A DNA stretch of 12,779 bases from Candidatus Bathyarchaeota archaeon (GCA_030602965.1 JAUVYS010000022.1:1-12779), one strand, 5' to 3'; shown: positions 6,793 to 12,779, numbered from the stretch's first letter. Made by a program: numbers and translations. Notes: generated from the letters alone by a model not told the origin.

Positions 6793-6851
6793 AAGGATTA
6801 AAGTCTAAGTAACAAAAGGTGTAAACTTTGTTAGTGGTCTTTCTTCAATGA

Positions 6852-7046
6852 CTACCAACTGAATCCCTTCTTGATTTGCTGTAAACCGTTCGAGAGTGTA
6901 GTTATAAAATCTTCGATTATGATTAACAGTTTTATAAAAGTGTTCGATGTTATTTGCATAATACACTTATTCATTATAACTATCAAACCTGTCGTTCTTG
7001 CTTTTTCAGCTTTTAAACCCATGATTTTATCTGTGAAAAGATTCAC
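6852..7046 (-). CDS. Possible small protein upstream of rhomboid (doubtful)
   Basis: A 64-codon frame from GTG 7046 encodes a mixed basic and hydrophobic peptide (KAEKARTTGLIVIMNKC, then IKLLIIIEDFITTL). It has no recognisable motif and no ribosome-binding site. Its stop (6852-6854) overlaps the candidate TTG start of full-length rhomboid (6856-6858), as in translational coupling. A TTTTATA element lies just upstream near 7050-7060 on this strand. A frame of similar length exists on the opposite strand over the same bases, so chance is quite possible. Confidence 0.22.
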   Translation of the reverse strand: MNLFTDKIMGLKAEKARTTGLIVIMNKCIMQITSNTFIKLLIIIEDFITTLSNGLQQIKKGFSW

Positions 7047-7118
7047 TCGTATAAAATTAAAGCCATTTTTTTAGCTAACCAGCGACTCCATGTCTGTCAT
7101 TGAAATAACTTCGTGATA

Positions 7119-7162
7119 AACCGATAACTACAATTGTTTTGTAGTCGGTTGGAATCTTTTTT
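7119..7162 (+). terminator. Strong hairpin followed by a T-run
   Basis: AACCGA (7119-7124) and CTACAA (7128-7133) pair with TTGTAG (7139-7144) and TCGGTT (7145-7150). This gives a 12-bp stem with a TAA bulge on one side and a 5-base loop. A run of six T follows around 7157-7162 on the plus strand. No plus-strand gene precedes it, so it may be a leftover terminator. On the minus strand it would be a leader hairpin upstream of the rhomboid region. Confidence 0.45.
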
Positions 7163-7204
7163 AATATAATAGTTATTCATAGCTTACTCTCTTCAAATAC
7201 AAAG

Positions 7205-7214
7205 AATTATATAA
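7205..7214 (+). promoter_or_regulatory. TATA box for the signal-peptide ORF
   Basis: AATTATATAA preceded by AAAG matches an archaeal BRE/TATA arrangement, 50-60 bases upstream of GTG 7265 / ATG 7274. A transcript starting near 7235 would have a leader of about 30-40 bases. Confidence 0.45.
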
Positions 7215-7273
7215 ACACAAAAATAAGTCGAAGTCGCTTAATAATTCTCCTAACTACTTAAATTGTGAAAAAG

Positions 7274-7372
7274 ATGAATTTCAGAAGGGAATTCGTTTTT
7301 ACAATTACATTATTACTGCTGATGTATGCCTCTTCTTTTATCCCTTTAGTAAGAGCAGAGCTGGGCCAATAG
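7274..7372 (+). pseudogene. Signal-peptide-only remnant of a secreted protein
   Basis: ATG 7274 (or in-frame GTG 7265) opens a 32-codon frame reading MNFRREFVFTITLLLLMYA, then SSFIPLVRAELGQ, then TAG. This is a textbook signal peptide: basic n-region with RR, hydrophobic core, and an A-x-A-like VRA cleavage site. The protein stops two or three residues after the predicted cut, so no mature protein remains. A TATA box lies upstream. After the TAG the frame stays open for 26 more codons to TAA at 7451. The thiolase remnant on the opposite strand ends within 40 bases, so I read this as the 5' end of a secreted-protein gene whose remainder was deleted. A small secreted peptide or TAG readthrough is less likely. 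Confidence 0.45.
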
Positions 7373-7411
7373 GATGGTTGACAGCTGGTAGGGACGCAGG
7401 AAAAAAAGCAC

Positions 7412-7561
7412 TTACAGTAATAAAAGAGCCTTTCCTAATGCTTCCTGAATAACTAGACTTCCAAGCCCTACACAGGGAACATCTTTCAATGAAGCCCCAA
7501 AGCTACCTACAGCCGTCCTAACTCCGCTGACAATAACAATCCTTTTCTTAAAACGGCCCAT
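7412..7561 (-). pseudogene. Truncated thiolase (acetyl-CoA acetyltransferase), N-terminus only
   Basis: The minus strand from ATG 7561 reads 49 residues, including KKRIVIVSGVRTAVGSFGAS and LKDVPCVGLGSLVIQEALGK. This is the conserved thiolase N-terminus (family form VxIVSAVRTPIGxFGGSLKDVPAxxLGxxVIxEAL). Thiolases are about 390 residues and join or cleave acetyl-CoA units. Here the frame ends at TAA 7412 before the catalytic cysteine (near residue 88 in the family) and the His and second Cys, so it cannot be active. It starts 24 bases after the CoA-transferase beta stop, showing that the ancestral operon was alpha, beta, thiolase. The missing 3' end abuts a signal-peptide remnant on the other strand. 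Confidence 0.7.
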
Positions 7562-7585
7562 GGAAGTGAAGTTTTCTGACCCCCT

Positions 7586-8365
7586 TTATTTACGTATTAC
7601 GACATTATACGGATCCAGTTTCCTGAGTATTTCCAATTCATTCTCTGTTGGCTCTGGGATAAATTCAACCTTTTTTGGAATTTTTATGTGAAAACTTCTA
7701 TTCGTCGTGATATCTTCATCAGTTACGCCGGGATATTTTGAGAGTAACATCATCTTCTTGTCTTTTCCAAAGCCGTAAATGCCGAGTTGAGTAACAACTC
7801 TCCAAGGTCCAGTGTTATAAGGCAGTCCTGCTCTTTCCCTCGCTCCCGGCCCAGTTAGATATCCTGGCGTGGTTAGAAAATCGAGTTTTTCCACAAATCT
7901 CTTCTTGTCCTGCTTCATGAGGATGATTGTCTTCCAGCAGAGAGAACCAAAATCGTTTGCTCCACCGCTGCCTGGCAGTCGAACCTTTGGTTTGTCGTGA
8001 GACCCTATTACTGTTGTGTTTATATTACCATACTCATCTATCTGTGCGGCGCCAAGAAAGGCATAATCGCCATATCCAGCTTGTATGAATGACATGGTGT
8101 AATCCATGCTTGCTGACATGATGGCTTTGTAGGTTGTCATCGAGTCACCTACCGAAAGTGGTATTGTCGGAGGCTCAATGGGGCACATACCTCCAGCCTC
8201 GAAGACAATAGCTAGGTTTGGAGCACATGTCTTTTGAGCAAAAAGGGATGCGAGTATAGGCATACCTGTGCCTGTAAAAACTGTCTTTCCGTCCTCGAGA
8301 AGTTTTGAGGATGTAATTATCATCATTTCGGTTAAAGTGCACTTACGATTGGACATGTAATTCAC
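7586..8365 (-). CDS. CoA-transferase family I, beta subunit (GctB-like)
   Basis: The 259-residue protein is the beta subunit of a two-subunit family I CoA-transferase of the glutaconate/3-oxoacid type, which moves CoA between carboxylic acids through a glutamyl-CoA intermediate. The active-site segment IVFEAGGM contains the expected catalytic Glu56 (Glu54 in the glutaconate enzyme), and GTGMPILASLFAQK before it and the glycine-rich GSGGAND are family landmarks. The length is normal and no lesion is seen. The start is GTG 8365, 7 bases after the alpha stop; ATG 8356 (giving 256 residues) is an equally good alternative, and neither has a clear ribosome-binding site. Related actinobacterial IpdAB proteins act in steroid-ring degradation, but the substrate here cannot be read from sequence. 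Confidence 0.85.
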   Translation of the reverse strand: MNYMSNRKCTLTEMMIITSSKLLEDGKTVFTGTGMPILASLFAQKTCAPNLAIVFEAGGMCPIEPPTIPLSVGDSMTTYKAIMSASMDYTMSFIQAGYGDYAFLGAAQIDEYGNINTTVIGSHDKPKVRLPGSGGANDFGSLCWKTIILMKQDKKRFVEKLDFLTTPGYLTGPGARERAGLPYNTGPWRVVTQLGIYGFGKDKKMMLLSKYPGVTDEDITTNRSFHIKIPKKVEFIPEPTENELEILRKLDPYNVVIRK

Positions 8366-8372
8366 TTTCGAA

Positions 8373-9161
8373 CTATTTTACAGTCGGTTGACTCCATGGG
8401 TAGGTGAAACGTTCTTTTCCCTGCTCAAGTTTTCTGAGATACTCCATTTTTGCGATGCCACCTATAAGCTCTAAATACTCTTCGAACCCTTTCACGTTGT
8501 ACACATATCTATCAAAATACTCCTTTGTGCCCTCAATGCTTTTCGTCGCCCTCAAATATTCAGCCATATGTTCCTCATCAGAGTAATAATCGTTGGGCAT
8601 ATTGCATGGATGACAGCCAAAACGTGCTTCAACAACGGCATCTACATAGAAGTAGGGAATGCTTGTTCGCCAAGGCTCCTCTCTTATTTTTTGGTTAGGA
8701 ACAACTTCTTCGGTTGTTATGATCAGCCTCCTTGTTGCACGGGCAAGTTCGAAGTCTTCAGATAGTATGCCATCTATCTGAGCATTTCCATACTTATCGC
8801 AACGGTGTACATGAATGATCGCTACATCGGGAAAACACGCAGGAATAAGGCATATTGGTCTACTAGTTAATGGGTCTTGAACAACTAGTGCCGAACTATG
8901 TTTAAACGTATCAGTACCAAGTAAAATGTAGGCAGGTGTCCACGGTAGACCTGCAGCAGCGGCTTTATACCTCCATTGTAAGGCTGCATTACTCCACTCT
9001 GAAACGACCTTAACCTGTCCACTTTCTACAGCACGTCTGGAGGCGGGTGAAAGGCCTCGCATTTCGTGACCAAATGAGTAAGCAACCTCAACCTTGCTAA
9101 CACAACCAGTAGCGATAAGAACGTCAAGATCATGGACTGCTGTCTTCCCAGATACGATCAA
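8373..9161 (-). CDS. CoA-transferase family I, alpha subunit (GctA-like), C-terminal part after frameshift
   Basis: The 262 residues, opened by TTG 9161, contain most of a GctA-type alpha subunit: GKTAVHDLDVLIATGCVSKV, EWSNAALQWRYKAAAAGLPW, LIPACFPDVAIIHVHRCDKY and EEVVPNQKIREEPWRTSIPY. The protein lacks the N-terminal 80 residues with the GGFGHVR loop, which lie in the preceding frame (9158-9394). The two frames overlap by 4 bases at a run of six A (AGAAAAAAGAAA). One more A would restore a continuous enzyme of about 340 residues reading RQKKRNLIVSGKTAVHD, exactly the family pattern. TTG is therefore unlikely to be a natural start. It stops with TAG, and the beta subunit follows at once. Confidence 0.85.
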   Translation of the reverse strand: MIVSGKTAVHDLDVLIATGCVSKVEVAYSFGHEMRGLSPASRRAVESGQVKVVSEWSNAALQWRYKAAAAGLPWTPAYILLGTDTFKHSSALVVQDPLTSRPICLIPACFPDVAIIHVHRCDKYGNAQIDGILSEDFELARATRRLIITTEEVVPNQKIREEPWRTSIPYFYVDAVVEARFGCHPCNMPNDYYSDEEHMAEYLRATKSIEGTKEYFDRYVYNVKGFEEYLELIGGIAKMEYLRKLEQGKERFTYPWSQPTVK

Positions 9162-9394
9162 ATTTCTTTTTTCTGTCGAATCATTTCATAGATTAGAGCC
9201 ATTGAAACCCTAACATGTCCAAATCCACCACTGGCTAAGTAAGAACCATCTGGTATATACTTCGATACTGCAGTGTCAAGCTCAATAACCTTGTCTTCTA
9301 AACGTGCGGATTTATTTTTCTGAACCCACCGCCTATGTTCATCAGGATCATACCAGGCTAAAAGTTCACCTGTCCCTCTTTCTAGAACTTTCAA
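9158..9394 (-). CDS. CoA-transferase family I, alpha subunit, N-terminal part before frameshift
   Basis: The 78 residues start at TTG 9394 (an in-frame TAG lies just upstream, so no earlier start is available). They read MKVLERGTGELLAWYDPDEH, the usual GctA N-terminus, then IPDGSYLASGGFGHVRVSMA and LIYEMIRQKKEI before TGA. The GGFGHVR loop is the conserved oxyanion/CoA-binding turn of this family. The sequence stops mid-domain after the A6 run; the next domain continues in the -1 frame from 9161. It is either a decayed gene, a one-base read error, slippage during expression, or less likely a split subunit. The upstream 156 bases hold the divergent promoter region shared with the epimerase operon. 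Confidence 0.8.
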   Translation of the reverse strand: MKVLERGTGELLAWYDPDEHRRWVQKNKSARLEDKVIELDTAVSKYIPDGSYLASGGFGHVRVSMALIYEMIRQKKEI

Positions 9395-9492
9395 CTTATT
9401 AACCTATTAATGATTATACTAATGTTTGGTATTTAAGATTAGAACCGATTTGATCGATCGGGATCCTACCAATTTATTGAGTTTAAAACAAA

Positions 9493-9504
9493 TTTTAAGA
9501 TATA
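9493..9504 (+). promoter_or_regulatory. TATA-like box for the epimerase operon
   Basis: TTTTAAGATATA lies about 50 bases upstream of ATG 9551, which would give a leader of roughly 25-30 bases. An alternative is GTTTAAAACA (9481-9490). The surrounding 9395-9550 is AT-rich, so neither assignment is firm. The intergenic region must also drive the divergent CoA-transferase genes. Confidence 0.3.
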
Positions 9505-9550
9505 GAAACTAAGTAATACAAAAGCGTATGAAAAGAGGAGATATGTTATT

Positions 9551-10513
9551 ATGTCTGTAGTTATGATAACGGGCGGGATGGGATTTCTTGGCTCCCATGT
9601 TGCCAGAGAATTTTTAAAACATGATTATGAAGTGGTTCTCACAGATGTCAGGGTTAAACGGGGACTAATCAAAGATATTGAAGAAAAAGTAAAAATTGTG
9701 GAAAGTGACATAACTGTCCCAACACAATTGAATGAAACTGTGAAAGAAAATGATGTTGACGCGATAATCCACTATGCGGCACTTCTTTCAAGCGAAGCAG
9801 AAGCAAATCCTGAGCAAGCCTTTCAGGTAAATTTTGATGGGCTTTGGAATGTTTTTGAAGTCGCAAGAAAAAACGATCTTGAAGCGGTGATTTTTGCAAG
9901 TAGTATAGCTGCTTACGGTCTAGGGGTTCCAGAAATCGTTAAAGAGGAAACATATACCGTACCGTTCACGCTGTACGGTATTTCTAAGCAACTTGGTGAG
10001 ATGCTTGGATTATGGTTCTATAGAAAATATGGGATTGAATTTGCCGCATTTAGGTATGGGTCTGTCATTGGCCCGGGAAGAAGAAACGGTGGCGCCTCGG
10101 CCTATTCAACGCTCATCATCCAGAAACCAGCACAGACGATGCCCTATGTGGTTAACGTGCCAGAAACCGCTCGTATACCAATAGTCTATGTAAAGGATGC
10201 TGCCGTCGCAACTCTAACAGCATACGAAAAAATAAGAAACCTTGAGAGTAGAATATACAATCTGGCGAGTATAATTCCCAGTCCGAAGGCTAAGGACATC
10301 GCGGCCTTGGTGCAGAAATATTTGCCTAATGCCAAGATAGCATTTAAGCCAGATCCAAAGACAACTAAGATAGTTGAATCATGGCCTAGAGATCTCGATA
10401 TTACAAGGGCTCATGATGATTTCGGCTGGAAACCAAAATACAGTTCCTTGGATGCTCTTGTGAAGGACTTCATAAACGATGTTAGAGACCGTCCAGACAT
10501 GTATGAAATCTAG
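9551..10513 (+). CDS. NAD-dependent epimerase/dehydratase (extended SDR)
   Basis: The 320-residue protein has an N-terminal Rossmann loop TGGMGFLGS (7-15), a strand ending in Asp32 (VVLTDV) that favours NAD(H) over NADP(H), and SDR catalytic residues in FASSIAAYG (Ser117/118) and LYGISK (Tyr142, Lys146). Length and layout match extended SDRs such as UDP-sugar 4-epimerases, though the substrate-binding half (GRRNGGASAYST and onward) does not let me name a substrate. GAGGAG ends 10 bases before ATG 9551. The gene stops with TAG 16 bases before the hydroxyacyl-dehydrogenase start, so the two form an operon. Beside acyl-CoA genes it might act on a hydroxy-acid or sugar-acid derivative, but a nucleotide-sugar role is just as compatible. 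Confidence 0.85.
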   Translation: MSVVMITGGMGFLGSHVAREFLKHDYEVVLTDVRVKRGLIKDIEEKVKIVESDITVPTQLNETVKENDVDAIIHYAALLSSEAEANPEQAFQVNFDGLWNVFEVARKNDLEAVIFASSIAAYGLGVPEIVKEETYTVPFTLYGISKQLGEMLGLWFYRKYGIEFAAFRYGSVIGPGRRNGGASAYSTLIIQKPAQTMPYVVNVPETARIPIVYVKDAAVATLTAYEKIRNLESRIYNLASIIPSPKAKDIAALVQKYLPNAKIAFKPDPKTTKIVESWPRDLDITRAHDDFGWKPKYSSLDALVKDFINDVRDRPDMYEI

Positions 10514-10529
10514 TGTAATGGGGAAGAAA

Positions 10530-11489
10530 ATGAAAATAACCTGTGTTGGAGGCGGGACCATAGGCAGTAGCTGGGCGTTAATCTTCGCATTGAAAGGACA
10601 TGAAGTGACCATCTATGATGTTAGTGACGATGTATTAATCAATTCAAATGACCGAATAAGGACTTGGTTAAAGCTTCTATTAAAAAAGGGATTTATCGAG
10701 AGGAAGCAGATAGATCAGACTATAGGTAAGATTAATTCAACTTTGAGTTTGAACGATGCTGTGATGGATGCAGATCATATACAGGAATCAGTATTTGAGA
10801 ATCTAAACTTAAAGAAAAAAATATTCGACGAGGTAAGTTTGTTAGTTAAGCCTTCAGCAATACTCGCAAGTAGCTCATCAGGTTTGTCAATAACTGAAAT
10901 ACAAAAAGTAGCTAAAAGACCAGAAAGGTGTATAATAATTCATCCAATTAATCCTCCTCACTTAATACCATTAGTTGAAATTGTACCCGGGAAAAAAACC
11001 TCTCCTGAGGTTGTTAATTCAGTTTATGATTTTATGTTAAGGTTAGGGAAGATACCCATAATAGTGAGAAAACAAGTACCGGGCTTTGTTTTTAATCGAT
11101 TGGCAGCAGCATTATGGCGTGAAGCATTAAATATTCTAGATGAAGGTGTAGCAACGGTTGACGATATAGATAAAGTAGTTTATGCTGGTATGGGACTTAG
11201 ATGGGCTATTATGGGGCCATTCTTAACCTATCATTTGGGTGGCGGCGAGAAAGGCTTGGAGTATTTTATCCATCATATACACCCAACCTTCTCAAAGTGT
11301 TGGAAGTCTATGAGAACATGGACTGTGGCACCTCGTGCTATAGCAGAAAAAGCTGTAGAAGGTGTTAAACAGATGAATTTAGTTAAAGAGAAAAGTTATA
11401 AGGAGCTAGTTGAGTGGAGAGACGACAAATTAATTGAGCTGGTTAAATTGTTATTCGATCAGCGTGTCTCTGAAGATAAAACCTCATAA
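10530..11489 (+). CDS. 3-hydroxyacyl-CoA dehydrogenase family oxidoreductase (gulonate/carnitine dehydrogenase-like)
   Basis: I choose ATG 10530 (319 residues) because the Rossmann strand MKITCVGGGTIGSSWA should sit at the N-terminus and GGGGAAG lies just upstream. In-frame ATGs at 10479 and 10503 lie inside the epimerase gene and 10518 has no ribosome site. Residues 7-14 are the NAD loop and Asp30 binds the ribose. The catalytic pair is His138 and Glu150 in HPINPPHLIPLVE, with Ser-rich SSSSGL at 114-119. The C-terminal domain has GFVFNRLAAALWREALNIL and DDIDKVVYAGMGLRWAIMGP. HPxNPP with GxGLRxxxMGP is typical of the lambda-crystallin/L-gulonate 3-dehydrogenase and carnitine 3-dehydrogenase branch rather than straight-chain beta-oxidation enzymes. 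It oxidises a 3-hydroxy acid or its CoA ester with NAD+; the substrate is not determined. Confidence 0.85.
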   Translation: MKITCVGGGTIGSSWALIFALKGHEVTIYDVSDDVLINSNDRIRTWLKLLLKKGFIERKQIDQTIGKINSTLSLNDAVMDADHIQESVFENLNLKKKIFDEVSLLVKPSAILASSSSGLSITEIQKVAKRPERCIIIHPINPPHLIPLVEIVPGKKTSPEVVNSVYDFMLRLGKIPIIVRKQVPGFVFNRLAAALWREALNILDEGVATVDDIDKVVYAGMGLRWAIMGPFLTYHLGGGEKGLEYFIHHIHPTFSKCWKSMRTWTVAPRAIAEKAVEGVKQMNLVKEKSYKELVEWRDDKLIELVKLLFDQRVSEDKTS

Positions 11490-11550
11490 ATCAATATTAT
11501 GATTTTGTTGATTCAATAAGCTCCCATATATTTAATCCAATCAGATATAT

Positions 11551-11793
11551 TATAATGATTATTTTGAGGCCGGCGTCCTGGCCATAACCCATCTTACTTA
11601 ATATAACGATAGAATAAAGAAAGCAGCGTTTTTCCTTACTCAGGATGGCGATAAGAGCGACGCCTTCAAAGACATGGAAGCAATCTACGGCAAGAAACCA
11701 GTTGCTACACTCAGGATCGGATCATCTGATGTGAAAAAAGGAAAATACTTAGAACAAGTCGAAAAATTCGTCCAGAAATATGAAAAAATTTGA
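11551..11793 (+). pseudogene. Degraded flavodoxin-family gene, C-terminal remnant
   Basis: One frame ending at TGA 11791-11793 reads DRIKKAAFFLTQDGDKSDAF, then KDMEAIYGKKPVATLRIG, then SSDVKKGKYLEQVEKFVQKY. This is the C-terminal third of archaeal flavodoxin-family proteins (compare YxDxIKKVAFFxT...GKKPIATLxL...DVKxGxYxEKxxxFV). There is no start codon: a TAA sits at 11599-11601 where a Lys or Gln is expected. Upstream in the same frame, EAGVLAITHLT resembles a damaged WAGxxAPxxxTYL segment. The FMN-binding N-terminus is absent from the preceding sequence. Base composition is richer in G+C than the flanks. It explains most of the 432-base gap 11490-11921; the rest is AT-rich with no gene seen. 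Confidence 0.55.
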
Positions 11794-11910
11794 TCAATAC
11801 ATTTTTTCATATTAAATGAAATAACAAATGGTAAAATAGCTTATTTCAAGCATTTATTGGAGAGAAAATTAGAATCTTTCAATTATAGTCGCGTGTGTGC
11901 GCTCAAATTC

Positions 11911-11925
11911 ATAGTTAACAACTAT
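11911..11925. repeat. Short inverted repeat at the radical SAM stop codon
   Basis: ATAGTT (11911-11916) and AACTAT (11920-11925) form a 6-bp stem with a 3-base loop overlapping the stop codon of the radical SAM gene. It may contribute to 3'-end formation between converging transcripts. The evidence is weak. Confidence 0.25.
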
Positions 11926-12779
11926 ATCGATTGATTTGGCTCTTCAATCCAAGTCTCAAGAATTGTCTGTCTTCTTTGATGTACTGATCTGTCGGACTTT
12001 GCACAGCCATATTTTCGTCTTGCGTTTTCAACTATTTTGTAGATTTTTGAAGTATACTGTTTTGGAGCGTATGCCATCTTGTAAAGATGTAGATAACTAT
12101 GTATCAGTTCCGGGAATTCTTTTTTAATTAAGGATAAAACACGATTTCTACACGAAGATCTAAGATTTAGAACTCCAGGAATAATATACCCTGCTCTTGC
12201 CTTGCTTACTGCTTTAACCACAGAATTAATGTTTTTAATGTCATCAGTTAAGTGGGGAAATATTGGCATAAATAAGATGTCAACCTTTATCCCTGCTTCA
12301 GTTAGTTTTTTTATAGCATCAAGGCGCTTTTTGGTTGATGGAGCTCTTGGCTCAATTTTTTGTCGGATCTTTTCATTTAATGTAGTAATTGTAAAGTTAA
12401 CTCGCAATTGAGTTTTATCTGCGATTTCTGAGAGTATGTCTATGTCTCGTAAAACAAGATCAGATTTTGTTCCTATGAATAGCGGATTTTTGAATTTTTC
12501 GAAGACTGTTAAGATTTGCCTAGTGATTTCATATTTTCTCTCAGCTGGTTGATAAGGATCACATACTGAACCTAGGTTTACAACTTCGTGATTCCATCCT
12601 AAACGCGAAAATTCCTTTTGTAAAACTTTCGCTGCGTTAATTTTTACAAATATTTCATTCTCAAAATCTGATCCAGTATTGTATCCGAGATATTCGTGAG
12701 TGTAACGTGCAAAACAGTATGGGCATGAATGTTCGCATCCTCGATATGGATTTATTCCCCATTTAAAAGGTAGAAATTT
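11922..12779 (-). CDS. Radical SAM protein, SPL-like family (5' end off the window)
   Basis: The frame is open continuously from base 12779 to TAG 11922 (285 residues visible), so the apparent TTG start at 12407 is internal. The right edge reads KWGINPYRGCEHSCPYCFAR, which contains the CxxxCxxC cysteines that hold the 4Fe-4S cluster. GSVCDPYQPAE, LFIGTKSDLVLRD and FTITTLNEKIRQKIEPRAPS follow. This is the layout of spore-photoproduct-lyase-like (SplB/Rv2578c-type) radical SAM proteins, common in archaea and mostly of unknown reaction. They cleave S-adenosylmethionine to make a 5'-deoxyadenosyl radical, and a nucleic-acid substrate is suspected from the SPL relation. Only the first few residues before KFLPFKWG appear to be missing. 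The C-terminus is basic. Confidence 0.88.
   Translation of the reverse strand, partial: KFLPFKWGINPYRGCEHSCPYCFARYTHEYLGYNTGSDFENEIFVKINAAKVLQKEFSRLGWNHEVVNLGSVCDPYQPAERKYEITRQILTVFEKFKNPLFIGTKSDLVLRDIDILSEIADKTQLRVNFTITTLNEKIRQKIEPRAPSTKKRLDAIKKLTEAGIKVDILFMPIFPHLTDDIKNINSVVKAVSKARAGYIIPGVLNLRSSCRNRVLSLIKKEFPELIHSYLHLYKMAYAPKQYTSKIYKIVENARRKYGCAKSDRSVHQRRQTILETWIEEPNQSI

Noticed and set aside
6871..7074. Plus-strand 67-codon frame opposite the rhomboid leader
   Set aside because: No ribosome-binding site, promoter or motif; it is Ile/Phe-rich as expected from AT-rich antisense sequence.
6805..7372. Two in-frame TAG codons (6805 and 7370) as evidence of pyrrolysine decoding
   Set aside because: TAG is the ordinary stop of the PKD, CoA-transferase alpha, epimerase and radical SAM genes, neither site is in a known Pyl protein, and no pyl gene is in the window. 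Kept only as a remote option.
7310..7372. Minus-strand reading AVNHPIGPALL as a leftover thiolase C-terminus (GHPIG motif)
   Set aside because: The match is only a few residues, the flanking residues do not fit the family, and the opposite strand reads as a clear signal peptide with a promoter.
11568..11583. GC-rich hairpin GGCCGG-CGTC-CTGGCC as a structured RNA
   Set aside because: It falls in the same frame as the flavodoxin remnant and reads as residual coding (EAGVLA), which is the simpler explanation.
12407..12407. TTG at 12407 as the start of the radical SAM gene
   Set aside because: The frame is open through to the window edge and the upstream part carries the CxxxCxxC cluster motif, so the gene extends beyond the window.
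1..12779. CRISPR arrays, insertion sequences and box C/D guide RNAs
   Set aside because: No regularly spaced direct repeats, transposase-like frames or terminal inverted repeats, and no paired C (RTGATGA) and D (CTGA) boxes outside coding regions were seen by eye.

Overview
This AT-rich window (12,779 bases) is most likely archaeal, and a TACK-type lineage such as Bathyarchaeia is my best guess from gene content alone. The archaeal signs are TATA-type promoter boxes without bacterial -35/-10 pairs, frequent GTG and TTG starts, a winged-helix regulator with its own membrane domain, a PKD-domain surface protein, a tiny four-cysteine zinc-ribbon protein and a GctAB-type CoA-transferase. No ribosomal RNA or marker gene is present to fix the taxon.

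Left edge (1-2318): the 3' part of a tRNA, probably Leu, stands without a visible 5' half. A HEAT-repeat protein on the minus strand follows. Next is a secreted two-PKD-domain protein with an asparagine-rich tail, followed 9 bases later by a 42-residue Cys4 zinc-ribbon protein that had to be found by eye.

Surface-protein and regulator block (2319-6128): a winged-HTH protein fused to about five membrane segments sits between the PKD gene and a 791-residue secreted helical-repeat protein with a C-terminal membrane anchor. The PKD gene and the helical-repeat gene share an almost identical control region. It has an inverted repeat (TTGAAC-N7-GTTCAA), then exactly 25 bases downstream a third TTGAAC leading into a TATA box. 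A partial third copy lies at 853. The simplest model is a small regulon of cell-surface proteins, perhaps controlled by the membrane-bound HTH protein between them. The helical-repeat gene overlaps a 96-residue unknown gene by 8 bases.

Lesion-rich middle (6190-9394, minus strand, with one plus-strand remnant): a rhomboid protease whose first membrane helix is cut by an in-frame TAG; a signal-peptide-only reading frame on the plus strand; a 49-residue thiolase N-terminus; a complete CoA-transferase beta subunit; and a CoA-transferase alpha subunit split in two by a one-base frameshift at a run of six A. The signal-peptide ORF and thiolase stub converge and both lack their 3' ends, as expected from one deletion.

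Right side (9551-12779): divergent from the CoA-transferase lies a two-gene plus-strand operon of an NAD-dependent epimerase/dehydratase and a 3-hydroxyacyl-CoA-dehydrogenase-family enzyme (gulonate/carnitine dehydrogenase-like). A broken flavodoxin C-terminus follows. A radical SAM protein of the spore-photoproduct-lyase-like family, minus strand, runs off the right edge. CoA-transferase, thiolase and hydroxyacyl dehydrogenase together suggest acyl-CoA or 3-oxoacid metabolism. Four lesions in about 5.5 kb mean either local gene decay or assembly errors, and raw reads would separate the two.
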